A stretch of 64,000 nt of DNA from Streptomyces sp. NBC_00557. GTDB taxonomy: Bacteria > Actinomycetota > Actinomycetes > Streptomycetales > Streptomycetaceae. The notes under the pieces were generated by a model. The model did no database searches and was not told the origin of the DNA. It worked only from the letters and a program-made list of their open reading frames with translations. Below are positions 1 through 8,411 of this stretch, piece after piece (the stretch's first letter is position 1; every line of letters begins with the position of its first letter). The stretch covers positions 1,612,001 through 1,676,000 of the forward strand of contig NZ_CP107796.1 in the NCBI RefSeq assembly GCF_036345995.1. Direction: 5' to 3'. A program made the position numbers and the translations under genes.

Positions 1-1
1 C

Positions 2-823
2 AAGCCCGAGGCGCGGCACACCATCGTCAAGTTCCTCAACGAGGGCGACTGGACGGGCAAGACGCGGGTGGTGCGCGTCAACGACTGGACGACCGAGTGG
101 ACGTACCGCGACGTCGTGACGGTCGTCGAGGGCGCCGGCCAGAACCTCGACTGCATCATGCTGCCGAAGGTGCAGAACGCCCAGCAGGTCGTCGCCCTGG
201 ACCTGCTGCTCACCCAGATCGAGAAGACCATGGGCTTCGAGGTCGGCCGGATCGGCATCGAGGCGCAGATCGAGAACGCGCAGGGCCTGAACAACGTCAA
301 CGAGATCGCGCAGGCCTCGCCGCGCATCGAGACGATCATCTTCGGCCCGGCCGACTTCATGGCGTCCATCAACATGAAGTCCCTCGTCGTGGGCGAGCAG
401 CCGCCCGGCTACCCGGCGGACGCCTACCACTACATCCTGATGAAGATCCTGATGGCCGCCCGCGCCAACGACCTCCAGGCGATCGACGGCCCCTACCTGC
501 AGATCCGCAACGTCGACGGCTTCCGCGAGGTGGCCGGCCGCGCCGCCGCCCTCGGCTTCGACGGCAAGTGGGTGCTGCACCCCGGCCAGGTGGACGCCGC
601 CAACGAGGTCTTCTCGCCCTCCCAGGAGGACTACGACCACGCCGAGCTGATCCTGGACGCGTACGAGCACTACACGTCCGAGGCGGGCGGCAAGAAGGGC
701 TCCGCGATGCTCGGCGACGAGATGATCGACGAGGCCAGCCGGAAGATGGCGCTGGTCATCGCGGGCAAGGGACGCGCCGCCGGCATGCAGCGCACCAGCA
801 AGTTCGAGATCCCGGAGGGCTGA
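2..823 (+). CDS. HpcH/HpaI aldolase / citrate lyase family CoA-ester lyase (5' end outside window)
   Basis: The open frame is already running at base 2 and ends at TGA 821-823, so this is the last 273 residues of a longer protein; the start lies upstream. The fold family is the TIM-barrel CoA-ester lyases (malyl-CoA/beta-methylmalyl-CoA lyase, CitE). Family hallmarks are the IGIEAQIENAQGL segment with its conserved Glu and the IFGPADFMAS metal-site loop. The family cleaves or forms 3-hydroxyacyl-CoA thioesters with Mg2+. A MaoC hydratase begins 5 nt after the stop and an acyl-CoA dehydrogenase follows, a set typical of the ethylmalonyl-CoA pathway, where this enzyme would split beta-methylmalyl-CoA into glyoxylate and propionyl-CoA. 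The family is clear; the exact substrate is inferred from context. Confidence 0.85.
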   Translation, partial: KPEARHTIVKFLNEGDWTGKTRVVRVNDWTTEWTYRDVVTVVEGAGQNLDCIMLPKVQNAQQVVALDLLLTQIEKTMGFEVGRIGIEAQIENAQGLNNVNEIAQASPRIETIIFGPADFMASINMKSLVVGEQPPGYPADAYHYILMKILMAARANDLQAIDGPYLQIRNVDGFREVAGRAAALGFDGKWVLHPGQVDAANEVFSPSQEDYDHAELILDAYEHYTSEAGGKKGSAMLGDEMIDEASRKMALVIAGKGRAAGMQRTSKFEIPEG

Positions 824-828
824 GCGCG

Positions 829-1341
829 ATGCAGTTCGGACGGACCTACGAGGAGTTCGAGGTCGGGGCGACGTACAAGCACTGGCCGGGCAAGACGGTC
901 ACGGAGTACGACGACCACCTGTTCTGTCTCCTCACCATGAACCACCACCCGCTCCACATGGACGTCAACTATGCGGAGAAGACGACGGACTTCGGCAAGA
1001 ACGTCGTCGTCGGGAACTACGTCTACTCCCTCCTGCTGGGCATGAGCGTGCCGGACATCTCCGGCAAGGCGATCGCCAACCTGGAGATCGAGTCGCTCAA
1101 GCACGTGGCGCCGACCTTCCACGGCGACACGATCTACGGCGAGACGACCGTCCTCGACAAGTGGCCGTCGAAGTCGAAGAACGACCGCGGCATCGTCTAC
1201 GTCGAGACCAAGGGCTACAAGCAGGACGGCACCCTGGTGTGCGTCTTCCGCCGCAAGGTGATGGTGCCCACCGAGACGTACATCAAGGAGCGCGGCGGCG
1301 AGCAGCCGGGCCGCCCGGAACTCAAGCAGCAGGAGAAGTAG
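829..1341 (+). CDS. MaoC-like hotdog-fold enoyl-CoA hydratase (probable mesaconyl-CoA hydratase)
   Basis: A 170-residue protein starting at ATG 829, five bases after the upstream lyase gene. The central segment FCLLTMNHHPLHMDVNYA matches the MaoC hydratase motif, with the conserved Asn/His pair and the following D, and the C-terminal half has the usual hotdog beta-strands. Family members hydrate trans-2-enoyl-CoA substrates. Placed between a malyl-CoA-lyase-type gene and an acyl-CoA dehydrogenase, the most economical role is mesaconyl-CoA to beta-methylmalyl-CoA hydration in the ethylmalonyl-CoA pathway. The spacing (5 nt upstream, 3 nt downstream) shows one operon. A general (R)-specific enoyl-CoA hydratase cannot be excluded. 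Confidence 0.85.
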   Translation: MQFGRTYEEFEVGATYKHWPGKTVTEYDDHLFCLLTMNHHPLHMDVNYAEKTTDFGKNVVVGNYVYSLLLGMSVPDISGKAIANLEIESLKHVAPTFHGDTIYGETTVLDKWPSKSKNDRGIVYVETKGYKQDGTLVCVFRRKVMVPTETYIKERGGEQPGRPELKQQEK

Positions 1342-1344
1342 GCC

Positions 1345-2550
1345 ATGGCCCGTCTCGCCCAGACCGCCGGTCTGACCGACGTCCAGCAGGAGATCCTCTC
1401 CACCGTCCGGGACTTTGTCGACAAAGAGATCATTCCTGTCGCGACCGAGCTGGAGCACCGCGACGAGTACCCGCAAGCGATCGTGGACGGCCTGAAGGAA
1501 CTCGGCCTGTTCGGTCTGATGATCCCCGAGGAGTACGGCGGGCTGGGCGAGTCGCTGCTCACCTACGCGCTGTGCGTGGAGGAGATCGCCCGCGGCTGGA
1601 TGTCGGTGTCCGGGATCATCAACACCCACTTCATCGTCGCGTACATGCTCAAGCAGCACGGCACGCAGGAGCAGAAGGACTACTTCCTGCCGAAGATGGC
1701 CGCCGGCGACATCCGGGGCGCCTTCTCCATGTCCGAGCCGGGCCTGGGCTCCGACGTGTCGGCGATCACCTCCAAGGCGGTCAGGGACGGTGACGAGTAC
1801 GTCCTGAACGGCCAGAAGATGTGGCTGACGAACGGCGGCACCTCCTCCCTGGTGGCCGTTCTCGTCCGCAGTGACGAGGGTCACCCCGAGGGCACGGCCC
1901 CGCACAAGTCCATGACGACCTTCCTGGTCGAGAAGGAGCCGGGCTTCGGCGAGGTCCGCCCGGGCCTGACCATCCCCGGCAAGATCGAGAAAATGGGCTA
2001 CAAGGGCGTCGACACCACCGAGCTGATCATGGACGGCCTGCGGGTACCGGCCGATCGGGTGCTCGGCGGCGTCACCGGCCGAGGTTTTTACCAAATGATG
2101 GACGGCGTCGAGGTCGGCCGGGTCAACGTGGCCGCGCGCGGCTGCGGCGTCGCCCAGCGCGCCTTCGAGCTCGGCGTCCAGTACGCCCAGCAGCGGCACA
2201 CCTTCGGCAAGCCGATCGCCCAGCACCAGGCCATCCAGTTCAAGCTGGCGGAGATGGCGACCAAGGTCGAGGCCGCCCATGCGATGATGGTCAACGCGGC
2301 CCGCAAAAAGGACTCCGGCCAGCGAAACGACCTGGAAGCCGGCATGGCGAAGTACCTGGCCTCCGAGTACTGCAAGGAGGTCGTGGAGGACGCCTTCCGG
2401 ATCCACGGCGGCTACGGCTTCTCCAAGGAGTACGAGATCGAGCGCCTGTACCGCGAGGCCCCGATGCTGCTCATCGGTGAGGGCACCGCCGAGATCCAGA
2501 AAATGATCATCGGGCGCAGACTGCTCGAAGAGTATCGATTCCAGGGCTGA
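1345..2550 (+). CDS. acyl-CoA dehydrogenase family flavoprotein
   Basis: A 401-residue FAD-dependent acyl-CoA dehydrogenase with the standard three-part architecture: N-terminal helical domain (to about 120), middle beta domain containing AFSMSEPGLGSDVSAI, and C-terminal helical domain with RHTFGKPIAQHQAIQF. The EGT of LLIGEGTAEIQ near the C-terminus supplies the catalytic Glu seen in most family members. It is the last gene of the lyase-MaoC-dehydrogenase operon, only three bases after the MaoC stop. Context suggests methylsuccinyl-CoA oxidation, but the ~400-residue length is that of an ordinary ACAD rather than the longer Mcd described in Rhodobacter, so substrate is uncertain. A strong hairpin follows at once. 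Confidence 0.9.
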   Translation: MARLAQTAGLTDVQQEILSTVRDFVDKEIIPVATELEHRDEYPQAIVDGLKELGLFGLMIPEEYGGLGESLLTYALCVEEIARGWMSVSGIINTHFIVAYMLKQHGTQEQKDYFLPKMAAGDIRGAFSMSEPGLGSDVSAITSKAVRDGDEYVLNGQKMWLTNGGTSSLVAVLVRSDEGHPEGTAPHKSMTTFLVEKEPGFGEVRPGLTIPGKIEKMGYKGVDTTELIMDGLRVPADRVLGGVTGRGFYQMMDGVEVGRVNVAARGCGVAQRAFELGVQYAQQRHTFGKPIAQHQAIQFKLAEMATKVEAAHAMMVNAARKKDSGQRNDLEAGMAKYLASEYCKEVVEDAFRIHGGYGFSKEYEIERLYREAPMLLIGEGTAEIQKMIIGRRLLEEYRFQG

Positions 2551-2559
2551 ATGTCCTAG

Positions 2560-2598
2560 TACGGGGTGTTTTCTTCGAGAAGAAGATCACACCCCGTA
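2560..2598. terminator. Hairpin after the acyl-CoA dehydrogenase gene
   Basis: TACGGGGTGT (2560-2569) is perfectly complementary to ACACCCCGTA (2589-2598). Between them TTCTTC (2571-2576) can pair with GAAGAA (2579-2584), extending the stem inward. It starts 10 bp after the dehydrogenase stop and has no T-run, as is usual for Streptomyces terminators. It separates the CoA operon from psd-pssA. Confidence 0.7.
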
Positions 2599-2729
2599 TG
2601 CGTCGTTCCGCCGGTCTTCGGCCGCCGACTCGGCTTCCCAGCTTGCCCAGTTGCGCCCCGCGACCGGTACGATCCCGGAAAGCCGCCGTCCCCCGTCTTG
2701 TGCGGCATCATCCGCTACGAAGGTCATCC

Positions 2730-3386
2730 ATGCCCCACAGCCAAACCTCTGCACCTCGCGACAGCCGAGCCGGCGTCCGTCTCGCGCGCGGAGCATCGCC
2801 GTGGCTTCTCCCGACCGTCGCCACCGCAGCCCTCAGCCTGGCCCGCGCCCGCCGCTCCGGCGCGGCCCGGGCCGTGGCCGTGCCCGCCACCGCGCTCGCG
2901 GCGGGCATGCTGTGGTTCTTCCGCGACCCCGAGCGCGAGATCGGCTCCGGCCGGGTGATCTCGCCCGCCGACGGCGTGGTGCAGAGCATCATGCCGTGGA
3001 AGGACGGCCGCACCCGCGTCGCGATCTTCATGAGCCCGCTGAACGTCCACGTCAACCGCGCGCCCCTCGCGGGCACGGTGACGTCCGTCGAGCACATCCC
3101 CGGCGGCTTCGTTCCGGCCTTCAACAAGGAGAGCGAGAACAACGAGCGCGTAGTCTGGCATTTCGACACCGAACTCGGCGACATCGAGATGATCCAGATC
3201 GCCGGCGCGGTGGCCCGCCGCATCGTCCCCTACATCCCGCGGGGCACGAAGGTCGAGCAGGGCGACCGAATCGGTCTGATCCGCTTCGGCTCGCGTGTCG
3301 ACCTCTACCTGCCCGAGGGCGTGGAGGTCGCGGTCGAGGTCGGACAGAAGACCGTGGCTGGGGTGACTCGCATTGACCGTGATTGA
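2730..3386 (+). CDS. psd: phosphatidylserine decarboxylase, short type
   Basis: A 218-residue pyruvoyl-dependent decarboxylase that converts phosphatidylserine to phosphatidylethanolamine at the membrane. A hydrophobic stretch near residues 30-55 (LARARR...AVAVPATALAAGMLWFF) precedes the conserved FFRDPEREI and SPADGVVQSI blocks. FMSPLNVHVNRAP is the family core. The self-cleavage motif is GSR, with Gly187/Ser188 in RFGSRVDLYLPEG; cleavage would leave the pyruvoyl group on Ser188. ATG 2730 is chosen because the frame upstream, although open, reads through the terminator region and has no homologous content. The 3' end overlaps the pssA start by 14 bp, so the two are translationally coupled. 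Confidence 0.92.
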   Translation: MPHSQTSAPRDSRAGVRLARGASPWLLPTVATAALSLARARRSGAARAVAVPATALAAGMLWFFRDPEREIGSGRVISPADGVVQSIMPWKDGRTRVAIFMSPLNVHVNRAPLAGTVTSVEHIPGGFVPAFNKESENNERVVWHFDTELGDIEMIQIAGAVARRIVPYIPRGTKVEQGDRIGLIRFGSRVDLYLPEGVEVAVEVGQKTVAGVTRIDRD

Positions 3387-4230
3387 TCCGGAGACCCAGG
3401 CGGGCTGGGTGCCCGAGGCCGACGACGTGGACGACGAGGAGGAGATGCCCCTCTCGCTCCGCCTGTCGATAGCGGACACCCTCACCCTGGGCAACGCCAC
3501 GTGCGGGTTCATGGCGGTGTACTTCACCACCACCGGCATCCTGATCCCGCACCTGACCGGGAACGACGAGTCCGCGGGCATGGCGCGGCACAGCGCCGCC
3601 ACGGCCGTCATCCTGATGCTCTGCGCCGCCGTCTTCGACCTGTTCGACGGCCTGGTCGCGCGCAAGCTGCGCTCCTCGCCGATGGGCGCCGAGCTGGACA
3701 ACCTGTCCGACCTGATCAGCTTCGGGCTGGCGCCCGCGTACTTCGTCCTCGTCTACGGCATGGTCGCGGACGACGCGCACCAGAGAGTGGCGGCGCTGGG
3801 CGCGATCGTGGTGCTGCTGGCGGTGGTGCTGAGACTCGCACGCTTCTCCTGCGTGACCATGAAGGACGGCATGTTCCAGGGCATGCCCTCGCCGTTCGGC
3901 GCGCTGACGGTGGTCTCCATCGTCCTGCTGGAGCTGCCCTTCGTGGCGACCCTGCTGGCGATCCTCGGTACGGCGTGGCTGATGGTGAGCCGGGTGGAGT
4001 ACCCGAAGCCGAGGGGACGCCTCGCGGGTGCGATGCTCTCCTGGATCGTGCTGTCCATGGGTCTGCTGGCGGCGTGGGCCTTCGACGCCCCGAGCGGCCA
4101 GCTGCTCCTCCAGACGGGCTGCGCGCTGCAGCTGGTCATGGGCGCGGTGATCCCGCTGTTCGCCACGGCTCGCCGGGTGAACAACTTCCGCGACAACCGG
4201 CGGGAGGCGCGGGCGGCGCAGCTGCCCTGA
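3373..4230 (+). CDS. pssA: CDP-diacylglycerol-serine O-phosphatidyltransferase
   Basis: A 285-residue integral membrane CDP-alcohol phosphotransferase that makes phosphatidylserine from CDP-diacylglycerol and serine, the substrate of the decarboxylase encoded just upstream. The diagnostic motif is intact: Asp89, Asp92-Gly93, Ala96-Arg97, Gly105, Asp109 and Asp113 (DLFDGLVAR then GAELDNLSD). An acidic N-terminal tail of about 25 residues precedes several membrane helices. The first start is a TTG at 3373 inside the psd 3' end; GTG 3379 is three codons in and equally possible. Coupling with psd ensures that the two enzymes of phosphatidylethanolamine synthesis are made together. Confidence 0.92.
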   Translation: MTVIDPETQAGWVPEADDVDDEEEMPLSLRLSIADTLTLGNATCGFMAVYFTTTGILIPHLTGNDESAGMARHSAATAVILMLCAAVFDLFDGLVARKLRSSPMGAELDNLSDLISFGLAPAYFVLVYGMVADDAHQRVAALGAIVVLLAVVLRLARFSCVTMKDGMFQGMPSPFGALTVVSIVLLELPFVATLLAILGTAWLMVSRVEYPKPRGRLAGAMLSWIVLSMGLLAAWAFDAPSGQLLLQTGCALQLVMGAVIPLFATARRVNNFRDNRREARAAQLP

Positions 4231-4245
4231 GCCTCGCCGGCACCG

Positions 4246-4286
4246 ACGGGTGTGGCCCGGGCCCTCGCGGCCCGGGCCACACCCGT
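4246..4286. terminator. Perfect 18-bp hairpin between convergent pssA and glycerate kinase
   Basis: ACGGGTGTGGCCCGGGCC (4246-4263) pairs perfectly with 4269-4286 around a 5-nt loop CTCGC, 15 bp after the pssA stop. A likely bidirectional terminator for pssA and the converging glycerate kinase gene. Confidence 0.85.
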
Positions 4287-4370
4287 TGTGCGTTCAAGAT
4301 CTGCCCGGATTCCCCGTTGAGTTGTCAAGCGCTCTACCACGCCATTCAGGGCGACGACGGGCCGGCTGCC

Positions 4371-4401
4371 CGGCCCGTCGGGCGGCCCGGCCCGTCGGGC
4401 G
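4371..4401. repeat. Two copies of CGGCCCGTCGGGCG downstream of glycerate kinase
   Basis: CGGCCCGTCGGGCG occurs at 4371-4384 and 4388-4401. Each copy is itself near-palindromic (GCCCG-T-CGGGC). They sit just past the 3' end of the minus-strand glycerate kinase gene and may act as a weak second terminator. Confidence 0.5.
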
Positions 4402-4411
4402 TTGCGCCCGC

Positions 4412-5563
4412 TCAGACCAGCCGGTCCCGGGCGATCCGCTCCGCCACGTCCTCCAGGATCGGACCGGCTTCGGCGATGCACCGCGCCACGTCCGGCTCGA
4501 CCGAGGTGAGCGGGTAGGCCTGCCGGATCCCGGCCCGGTCCAGCGCCTCCGCGGACAGGGCGAGCCGGCCGCAGACCGCGACGACCTCCTTGCCCGCGGC
4601 CCGCGCCGCGGCGGCGACCCCCGCCGGCGCCTTCCCGTGCAGCGTCTGCTCGTCCAGCGAGCCCTCACCGGTGATCACCAGCGAGGCCCGCTCCAGCGCG
4701 GGCGCGAAGCCCAGGACGTCCAGCATGACCTCGATACCGGGGCGGAAACGGGCCCCCAGCAGCAGCGCGCCGAAGCCGATGCCGCCCGCCGCGCCCGCGC
4801 CCGGCGACGCCGCGTACCGCGCCGCCGCCGGCCCGGCCTCGGCCTCCAGCACCTTGGCGAAGCGGGCCAGCGCCGCGTCGAGGGTGTCCACGTCGTCCGG
4901 CGAGGCGCCCTTCTGCGGGCCGTACACCGCCGGCGCGCCCTTCGGCCCGGTCAGCGGGTTGTCGACGTCGCTGGCGAGGACCAGTTCGACGGAGGACAGC
5001 CGCGGGTCCAGGCCGGACAGGTCGGCCCGGGCCAGGTCGGCCAGTCCGCCGCCGCCCGGCGGCACCGGCTCACCGTCCTCGTTCAGGAACCGGGCGCCCA
5101 GCGCCGACAGCATCCCCGCGCCGCCGTCGGTCGTGGCGCTGCCGCCGACGCCGAACACGATCGTCCGGGCGCCCGCGTCGAGCGCGGCCCGCAGCAGCTC
5201 GCCGGAGCCGTACGTGGAGGCCGTCAGCGGCCCGAAGACGCCCGCCGGAAGGCGCTGCAGGCCGCTGGCCTCGGCCATCTCCACCACGGCGGTGCCGCCG
5301 CGCAGCGCGAACGCGGCGGTCACCTCCTGGCCCAGCGGGCCTGCGACCCGTACCTCCCGCCGCTCGAAACCGGCCGCCACCGCGGCGTCCACGGTCCCGT
5401 CGCCGCCGTCGGCCACGGGCAGCGCCTCGACCCGGAGGTCCGGCACGACCCGGCGCAGCCCGGCCGTCACCCGCTCGGCGACCTGCACGGCCGTCAGCGA
5501 GCCCTTGAACTTGTCCGCGGCGATGAGCACCCGACGGGTCTCGTTCACTGCAGCGTCCGCCAC
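4412..5563 (-). CDS. glycerate kinase
   Basis: A 383-residue member of the bacterial glycerate 2-kinase family (GckA/GarK type), which phosphorylates glycerate with ATP to feed 2- or 3-phosphoglycerate into glycolysis. The N-terminal ADKFKGSLTA (from about residue 16) is the family signature, and the Gly-rich GVGGSATTDGGAGML loop is the conserved nucleotide/substrate region. The start is GTG 5563, preceded on the minus strand by AAGGGGA at a suitable distance; a second GTG six codons in is less well placed. It converges on pssA and diverges from the ADP-ribosylglycohydrolase gene, so it is probably monocistronic. Glyoxylate from the upstream CoA pathway could in principle be a source of glycerate; that link is inference. 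Confidence 0.9.
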   Translation of the reverse strand: MADAAVNETRRVLIAADKFKGSLTAVQVAERVTAGLRRVVPDLRVEALPVADGGDGTVDAAVAAGFERREVRVAGPLGQEVTAAFALRGGTAVVEMAEASGLQRLPAGVFGPLTASTYGSGELLRAALDAGARTIVFGVGGSATTDGGAGMLSALGARFLNEDGEPVPPGGGGLADLARADLSGLDPRLSSVELVLASDVDNPLTGPKGAPAVYGPQKGASPDDVDTLDAALARFAKVLEAEAGPAAARYAASPGAGAAGGIGFGALLLGARFRPGIEVMLDVLGFAPALERASLVITGEGSLDEQTLHGKAPAGVAAAARAAGKEVVAVCGRLALSAEALDRAGIRQAYPLTSVEPDVARCIAEAGPILEDVAERIARDRLV

Positions 5564-5713
5564 CTTGCTTTCCCCTTGCTCTCCGGGCCCCGCGCACGTC
5601 AGGGCCAGTCGCGCCGCTGCGACCCTAACCGCAGGACGCCCTCGCCGTCATGCCCCGCCCGAAGGCTGGGAAGCGCCTGGGAGCCGCCTGGGAAAAACGG
5701 GTAGACCCCAGCC

Positions 5714-6775
5714 ATGACCAGCACAGGACCGGACGTCGCCGACCGCGTCCACGGCGGCTGGCTCGGCCGGATCGCGGGCAACATGCTCGGCAAGCCGGTC
5801 GAGCAGGGCGAGGTGTGGACCCGCGAGCGCATCGACCGCTATCTGCGCGGAGCCGGGGCGCTGCCGCTCACCGACTATCTGCCCGAGCCCGCCGACCCGG
5901 CCGAGACCGCCGTGCTGCGCCCGGAGTGGCGCGGTTGCGTGCGCGGCCGGATCCACGGCAGCGTGCGCGACGACGATGTCGACTACGCGATCCTCGGCCT
6001 GCACCTGCTGGAGACGCACGGCTTCGGCTTCAGCACCGAGCAGGTCGGCGATCTGTGGCTGCTCAGGCTGCCGTACCTGCAGACCTTCACGGCGGAACGG
6101 GCGGCGTACCGCAACCTCGCGAACGGGCTGAAGCCGCCGCTGACGGCGACGTACGACAACCCGTACCAGGAGTGGATCGGCGCGCTGATCCGCGCCGACG
6201 TCCACGGCTGGACCCGTCCGGGCGACCCGGCCGGCGCCGCAGCCCTGGCCCGCAGGGACGCCGTGCTGTCCCACACCGGGAACGGCGTGTACGGGGCCAT
6301 GTGGGCCGCGGCGCTGATCGCCGCGGCCTTCACCGCGCCCACGGTGCGCCACGCGCTCGACGCGGCCCTCGGCGTGATCCCGGCGAGCAGCAGGCTCGCC
6401 CGCACCGTACGGCGGGTGATCGGCCTGCACGAGACCCGGCTGCCCTGGGAGGAGACCCTGGCCACGCTGGCCGCGGAGACCGCGGGGCTCGGCTGGATCC
6501 ACACCGTCCCGAACGCCGCCGTGCTGACCGCCGGGCTGCTGTACGGCGACGGCGACTTCACCCGGACCATCGCGCTGACCGTGCGCGGCGGCCTGGACAC
6601 CGACTCCAACGGGGCGACCGCGGGCTCGGTGGCCGGGGTCCTCACCGGTGCGGACGCGATCCCGGCCCGGTGGAAGGACCCGCTCGAGGACACGGTCAGG
6701 AGCGCGGTGTTCGGCTTCGACGGCGTGCGGATCAGTGCGCTGGCCGAACGCACCCTGCGCCTGGCGACGACCTGA
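5714..6775 (+). CDS. ADP-ribosylglycohydrolase family protein
   Basis: A 353-residue all-alpha protein of the ARH/DraG family, which hydrolyses ADP-ribosyl linkages (on protein, O-acetyl-ADP-ribose or nucleotides) using two Mg2+. The N-terminal WLGRIAGNMLGKPVE is the first family block. The acidic run RDDDVDYAILGL replaces the usual DDT block, and GGLDTDSNGATAGSVAG near the C-terminus supplies metal-binding Asp residues in the standard order. The start ATG 5714 diverges from glycerate kinase. A Nudix hydrolase gene begins 35 bp downstream and a sirtuin gene follows, so an ADP-ribose-related substrate is attractive. The variant DDD block means the precise substrate cannot be inferred. Confidence 0.85.
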   Translation: MTSTGPDVADRVHGGWLGRIAGNMLGKPVEQGEVWTRERIDRYLRGAGALPLTDYLPEPADPAETAVLRPEWRGCVRGRIHGSVRDDDVDYAILGLHLLETHGFGFSTEQVGDLWLLRLPYLQTFTAERAAYRNLANGLKPPLTATYDNPYQEWIGALIRADVHGWTRPGDPAGAAALARRDAVLSHTGNGVYGAMWAAALIAAAFTAPTVRHALDAALGVIPASSRLARTVRRVIGLHETRLPWEETLATLAAETAGLGWIHTVPNAAVLTAGLLYGDGDFTRTIALTVRGGLDTDSNGATAGSVAGVLTGADAIPARWKDPLEDTVRSAVFGFDGVRISALAERTLRLATT

Positions 6776-6810
6776 ACGTGGCCGCGCCGCCGCTGGTTAC
6801 CCTTCCCTCC

Positions 6811-7305
6811 ATGACCACCACTCCTGACTTCGCCACGTACATCGCGAGCCTGCCCCGGGTCCTCGCCGGCGCCGCCGTGCTCTTCCGGGACGCCGAGGGG
6901 CGCGTGCTGCTGGTCGAGCCCAACTACCGTGAGGGCTGGGCACTGCCGGGCGGCACGATCGAGTCGGACGACGGGGAGACCCCGCGTCAGGGCGCGCGCC
7001 GGGAGACGCTGGAGGAGATCGGCCTCGACCGGGAACCGGGCCGGCTGCTGGCCGTGGACTGGGTGCACGGGGCGGGCCGCCCGCCGCTGGTGGCGTATCT
7101 GTACGACGGCGGCGTCCTCGACGAGGCCGACCTGAAGGCGATCCGGCTGCAGGAGGAGGAACTCCTCTCCTGGCGCCTGGTCCCCCGCGAGGACCTCCCG
7201 GCCCACCTCCCGGGCGCCCTCGGCCGCCGCGTCCTGACGGCTCTCGACGTGCTCGCGGACGGCTCCGGCACGGCGGAACTGGAGAACGGCCACCGGGTGC
7301 CGTGA
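6811..7305 (+). CDS. Nudix hydrolase
   Basis: A 164-residue protein with a Nudix box starting near residue 47: GGTIESDDGETPRQGARR followed by ETLEEIGL. The catalytic REx2EExG core is intact; the loop between the leading Gly and the first Glu is two residues longer than the consensus. Nudix enzymes hydrolyse nucleoside diphosphates linked to another moiety, such as ADP-ribose, NADH or oxidised nucleotides. The start is ATG 6811, 35 bp after the ADP-ribosylglycohydrolase gene and in the same direction, so an operon is likely. The neighbours (ADP-ribosylglycohydrolase, sirtuin) make ADP-ribose a reasonable guess, but no specificity motif settles it. Confidence 0.88.
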   Translation: MTTTPDFATYIASLPRVLAGAAVLFRDAEGRVLLVEPNYREGWALPGGTIESDDGETPRQGARRETLEEIGLDREPGRLLAVDWVHGAGRPPLVAYLYDGGVLDEADLKAIRLQEEELLSWRLVPREDLPAHLPGALGRRVLTALDVLADGSGTAELENGHRVP

Positions 7306-7407
7306 GCCCGGCGTCCCGGAGCAGGCCCGCTCGGACGCGGTGCGGAAATCCGCGGACGGGAACTCGCGGATGCGGTGGAACAGACGTAGGCCTCGCGACC
7401 GGCCCCA

Positions 7408-7455
7408 GCCCCTGCCCCTGCCCCTGCCCCTGCCCCTGCCCCTGCCCCTGCCCCT
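7408..7455. repeat. Eight tandem GCCCCT hexamers
   Basis: Eight uninterrupted copies of GCCCCT run from 7408 to 7455, in the gap between the Nudix and sirtuin genes and 51 bp before the sirtuin ATG. Such a pure hexanucleotide tract is prone to slippage and would vary the spacing of anything upstream of the sirtuin gene by 6-bp steps. Confidence 0.95.
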
Positions 7456-7506
7456 GCGGGCGATATCCGCTCGCCCCGCGCAGAGCGGCGTCCTACCCTC
7501 GGCCCC

Positions 7507-8253
7507 ATGGACAGGCCTCTCGTAGCCATTCTCAGCGGCGCCGGCATCTCGACCGACTCCGGAATCCCCGACTACCGCGGTCCGAACGGACTGTGGCGGC
7601 GGGATCCGGAGGCGGAGAAGCTCGTCACGTACGAGTACTACATGGCCGACCCGGAGATCCGGCGGCGGTCCTGGCGGATGCGGCGCGAGAACCACACGCT
7701 GAAGGCCGAGCCGAACGCCGCGCACCGGGCGGTCGCCGAGCTGGAGAGGTCCGGCGTCCCGGTGCGGGTGATCACCCAGAACGTGGACGGGCTGCACCAG
7801 TTGGCCGGCCTGCCCGCGCGGAAGGTCCTCGAACTGCACGGCAGCGCGCGCAGTGTCGTGTGCACCCGGTGCCACGCGCGCGGGACCATGGAGGACGCCC
7901 TCGCCCGCGTCGAGGCCGGTGAGGACGATCCGCCGTGCCGGACGTGCGGGGGCGTCCTCAAGTCCGCCACCGTGATGTTCGGCGAACGGCTGGACCCGAT
8001 GGTCCTCGGCCAGGCCATGGCCGTCTCCAAGGCCTGCACCGTCTTCATCGCCGTCGGCAGCAGCCTCCAGGTCCACCCCGCCGCGGGCCTGGCGGGCGTC
8101 GCCGCCGACCACGGCGCCCGCCTGATCATCGTCAACGCCGAGCCCACTCCGTACGACGACCGGGCCGACCAGATCATCCGCGAGCCCATCGGCACCGCCC
8201 TGCCCGCACTGCTGCGCACCCTGAGCGAGGGTGCCCGCGTCCGGGAGGCGTGA
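7507..8253 (+). CDS. Sir2-family NAD-dependent protein deacylase
   Basis: A 248-residue sirtuin, the usual length for bacterial CobB-type enzymes. It removes acetyl or other acyl groups from lysines using NAD+, releasing nicotinamide and O-acyl-ADP-ribose. All core motifs are present: GAGIST (11-16) with DSGIPDYRG, TQNVDGLH (90-97), the catalytic His111 in LELHGS, four zinc cysteines (119, 122, 144, 147), and GSSLQVHPA. In bacteria such enzymes commonly reactivate acetylated acyl-CoA synthetases. The start ATG 7507 lies 51 bp after a GCCCCT repeat tract. The nearby ADP-ribosylglycohydrolase, Nudix and macrodomain genes could process its product; that functional link is inference. Confidence 0.95.
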   Translation: MDRPLVAILSGAGISTDSGIPDYRGPNGLWRRDPEAEKLVTYEYYMADPEIRRRSWRMRRENHTLKAEPNAAHRAVAELERSGVPVRVITQNVDGLHQLAGLPARKVLELHGSARSVVCTRCHARGTMEDALARVEAGEDDPPCRTCGGVLKSATVMFGERLDPMVLGQAMAVSKACTVFIAVGSSLQVHPAAGLAGVAADHGARLIIVNAEPTPYDDRADQIIREPIGTALPALLRTLSEGARVREA

Positions 8254-8411
8254 CGGCGGGCCAGCCCGCAACTCGGCTGCGGGCGGCCGCCGTTCACAGA
8301 CGGGAGTACGGGGCCGGGCACGTCGGTACGGGTTGACGAAAGGCCTACTCGGGGAGCATGCCTGCGAGTATCGTCCGGTCATCGGGCAGCCGTCGGAGGG
8401 AACGGTGGGGG

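Noticed and set aside
670..2406. A 578-residue minus-strand frame opposite the MaoC and acyl-CoA dehydrogenase genes
   Set aside because: The plus strand carries clear enzyme motifs; the minus frame shows only Asp/His/Leu/Val-rich shadow composition.
4371..4401. Possible short CRISPR-like repeat
   Set aside because: Only two 14-bp copies with a 3-bp gap; no array, no spacers and no cas genes in the window.
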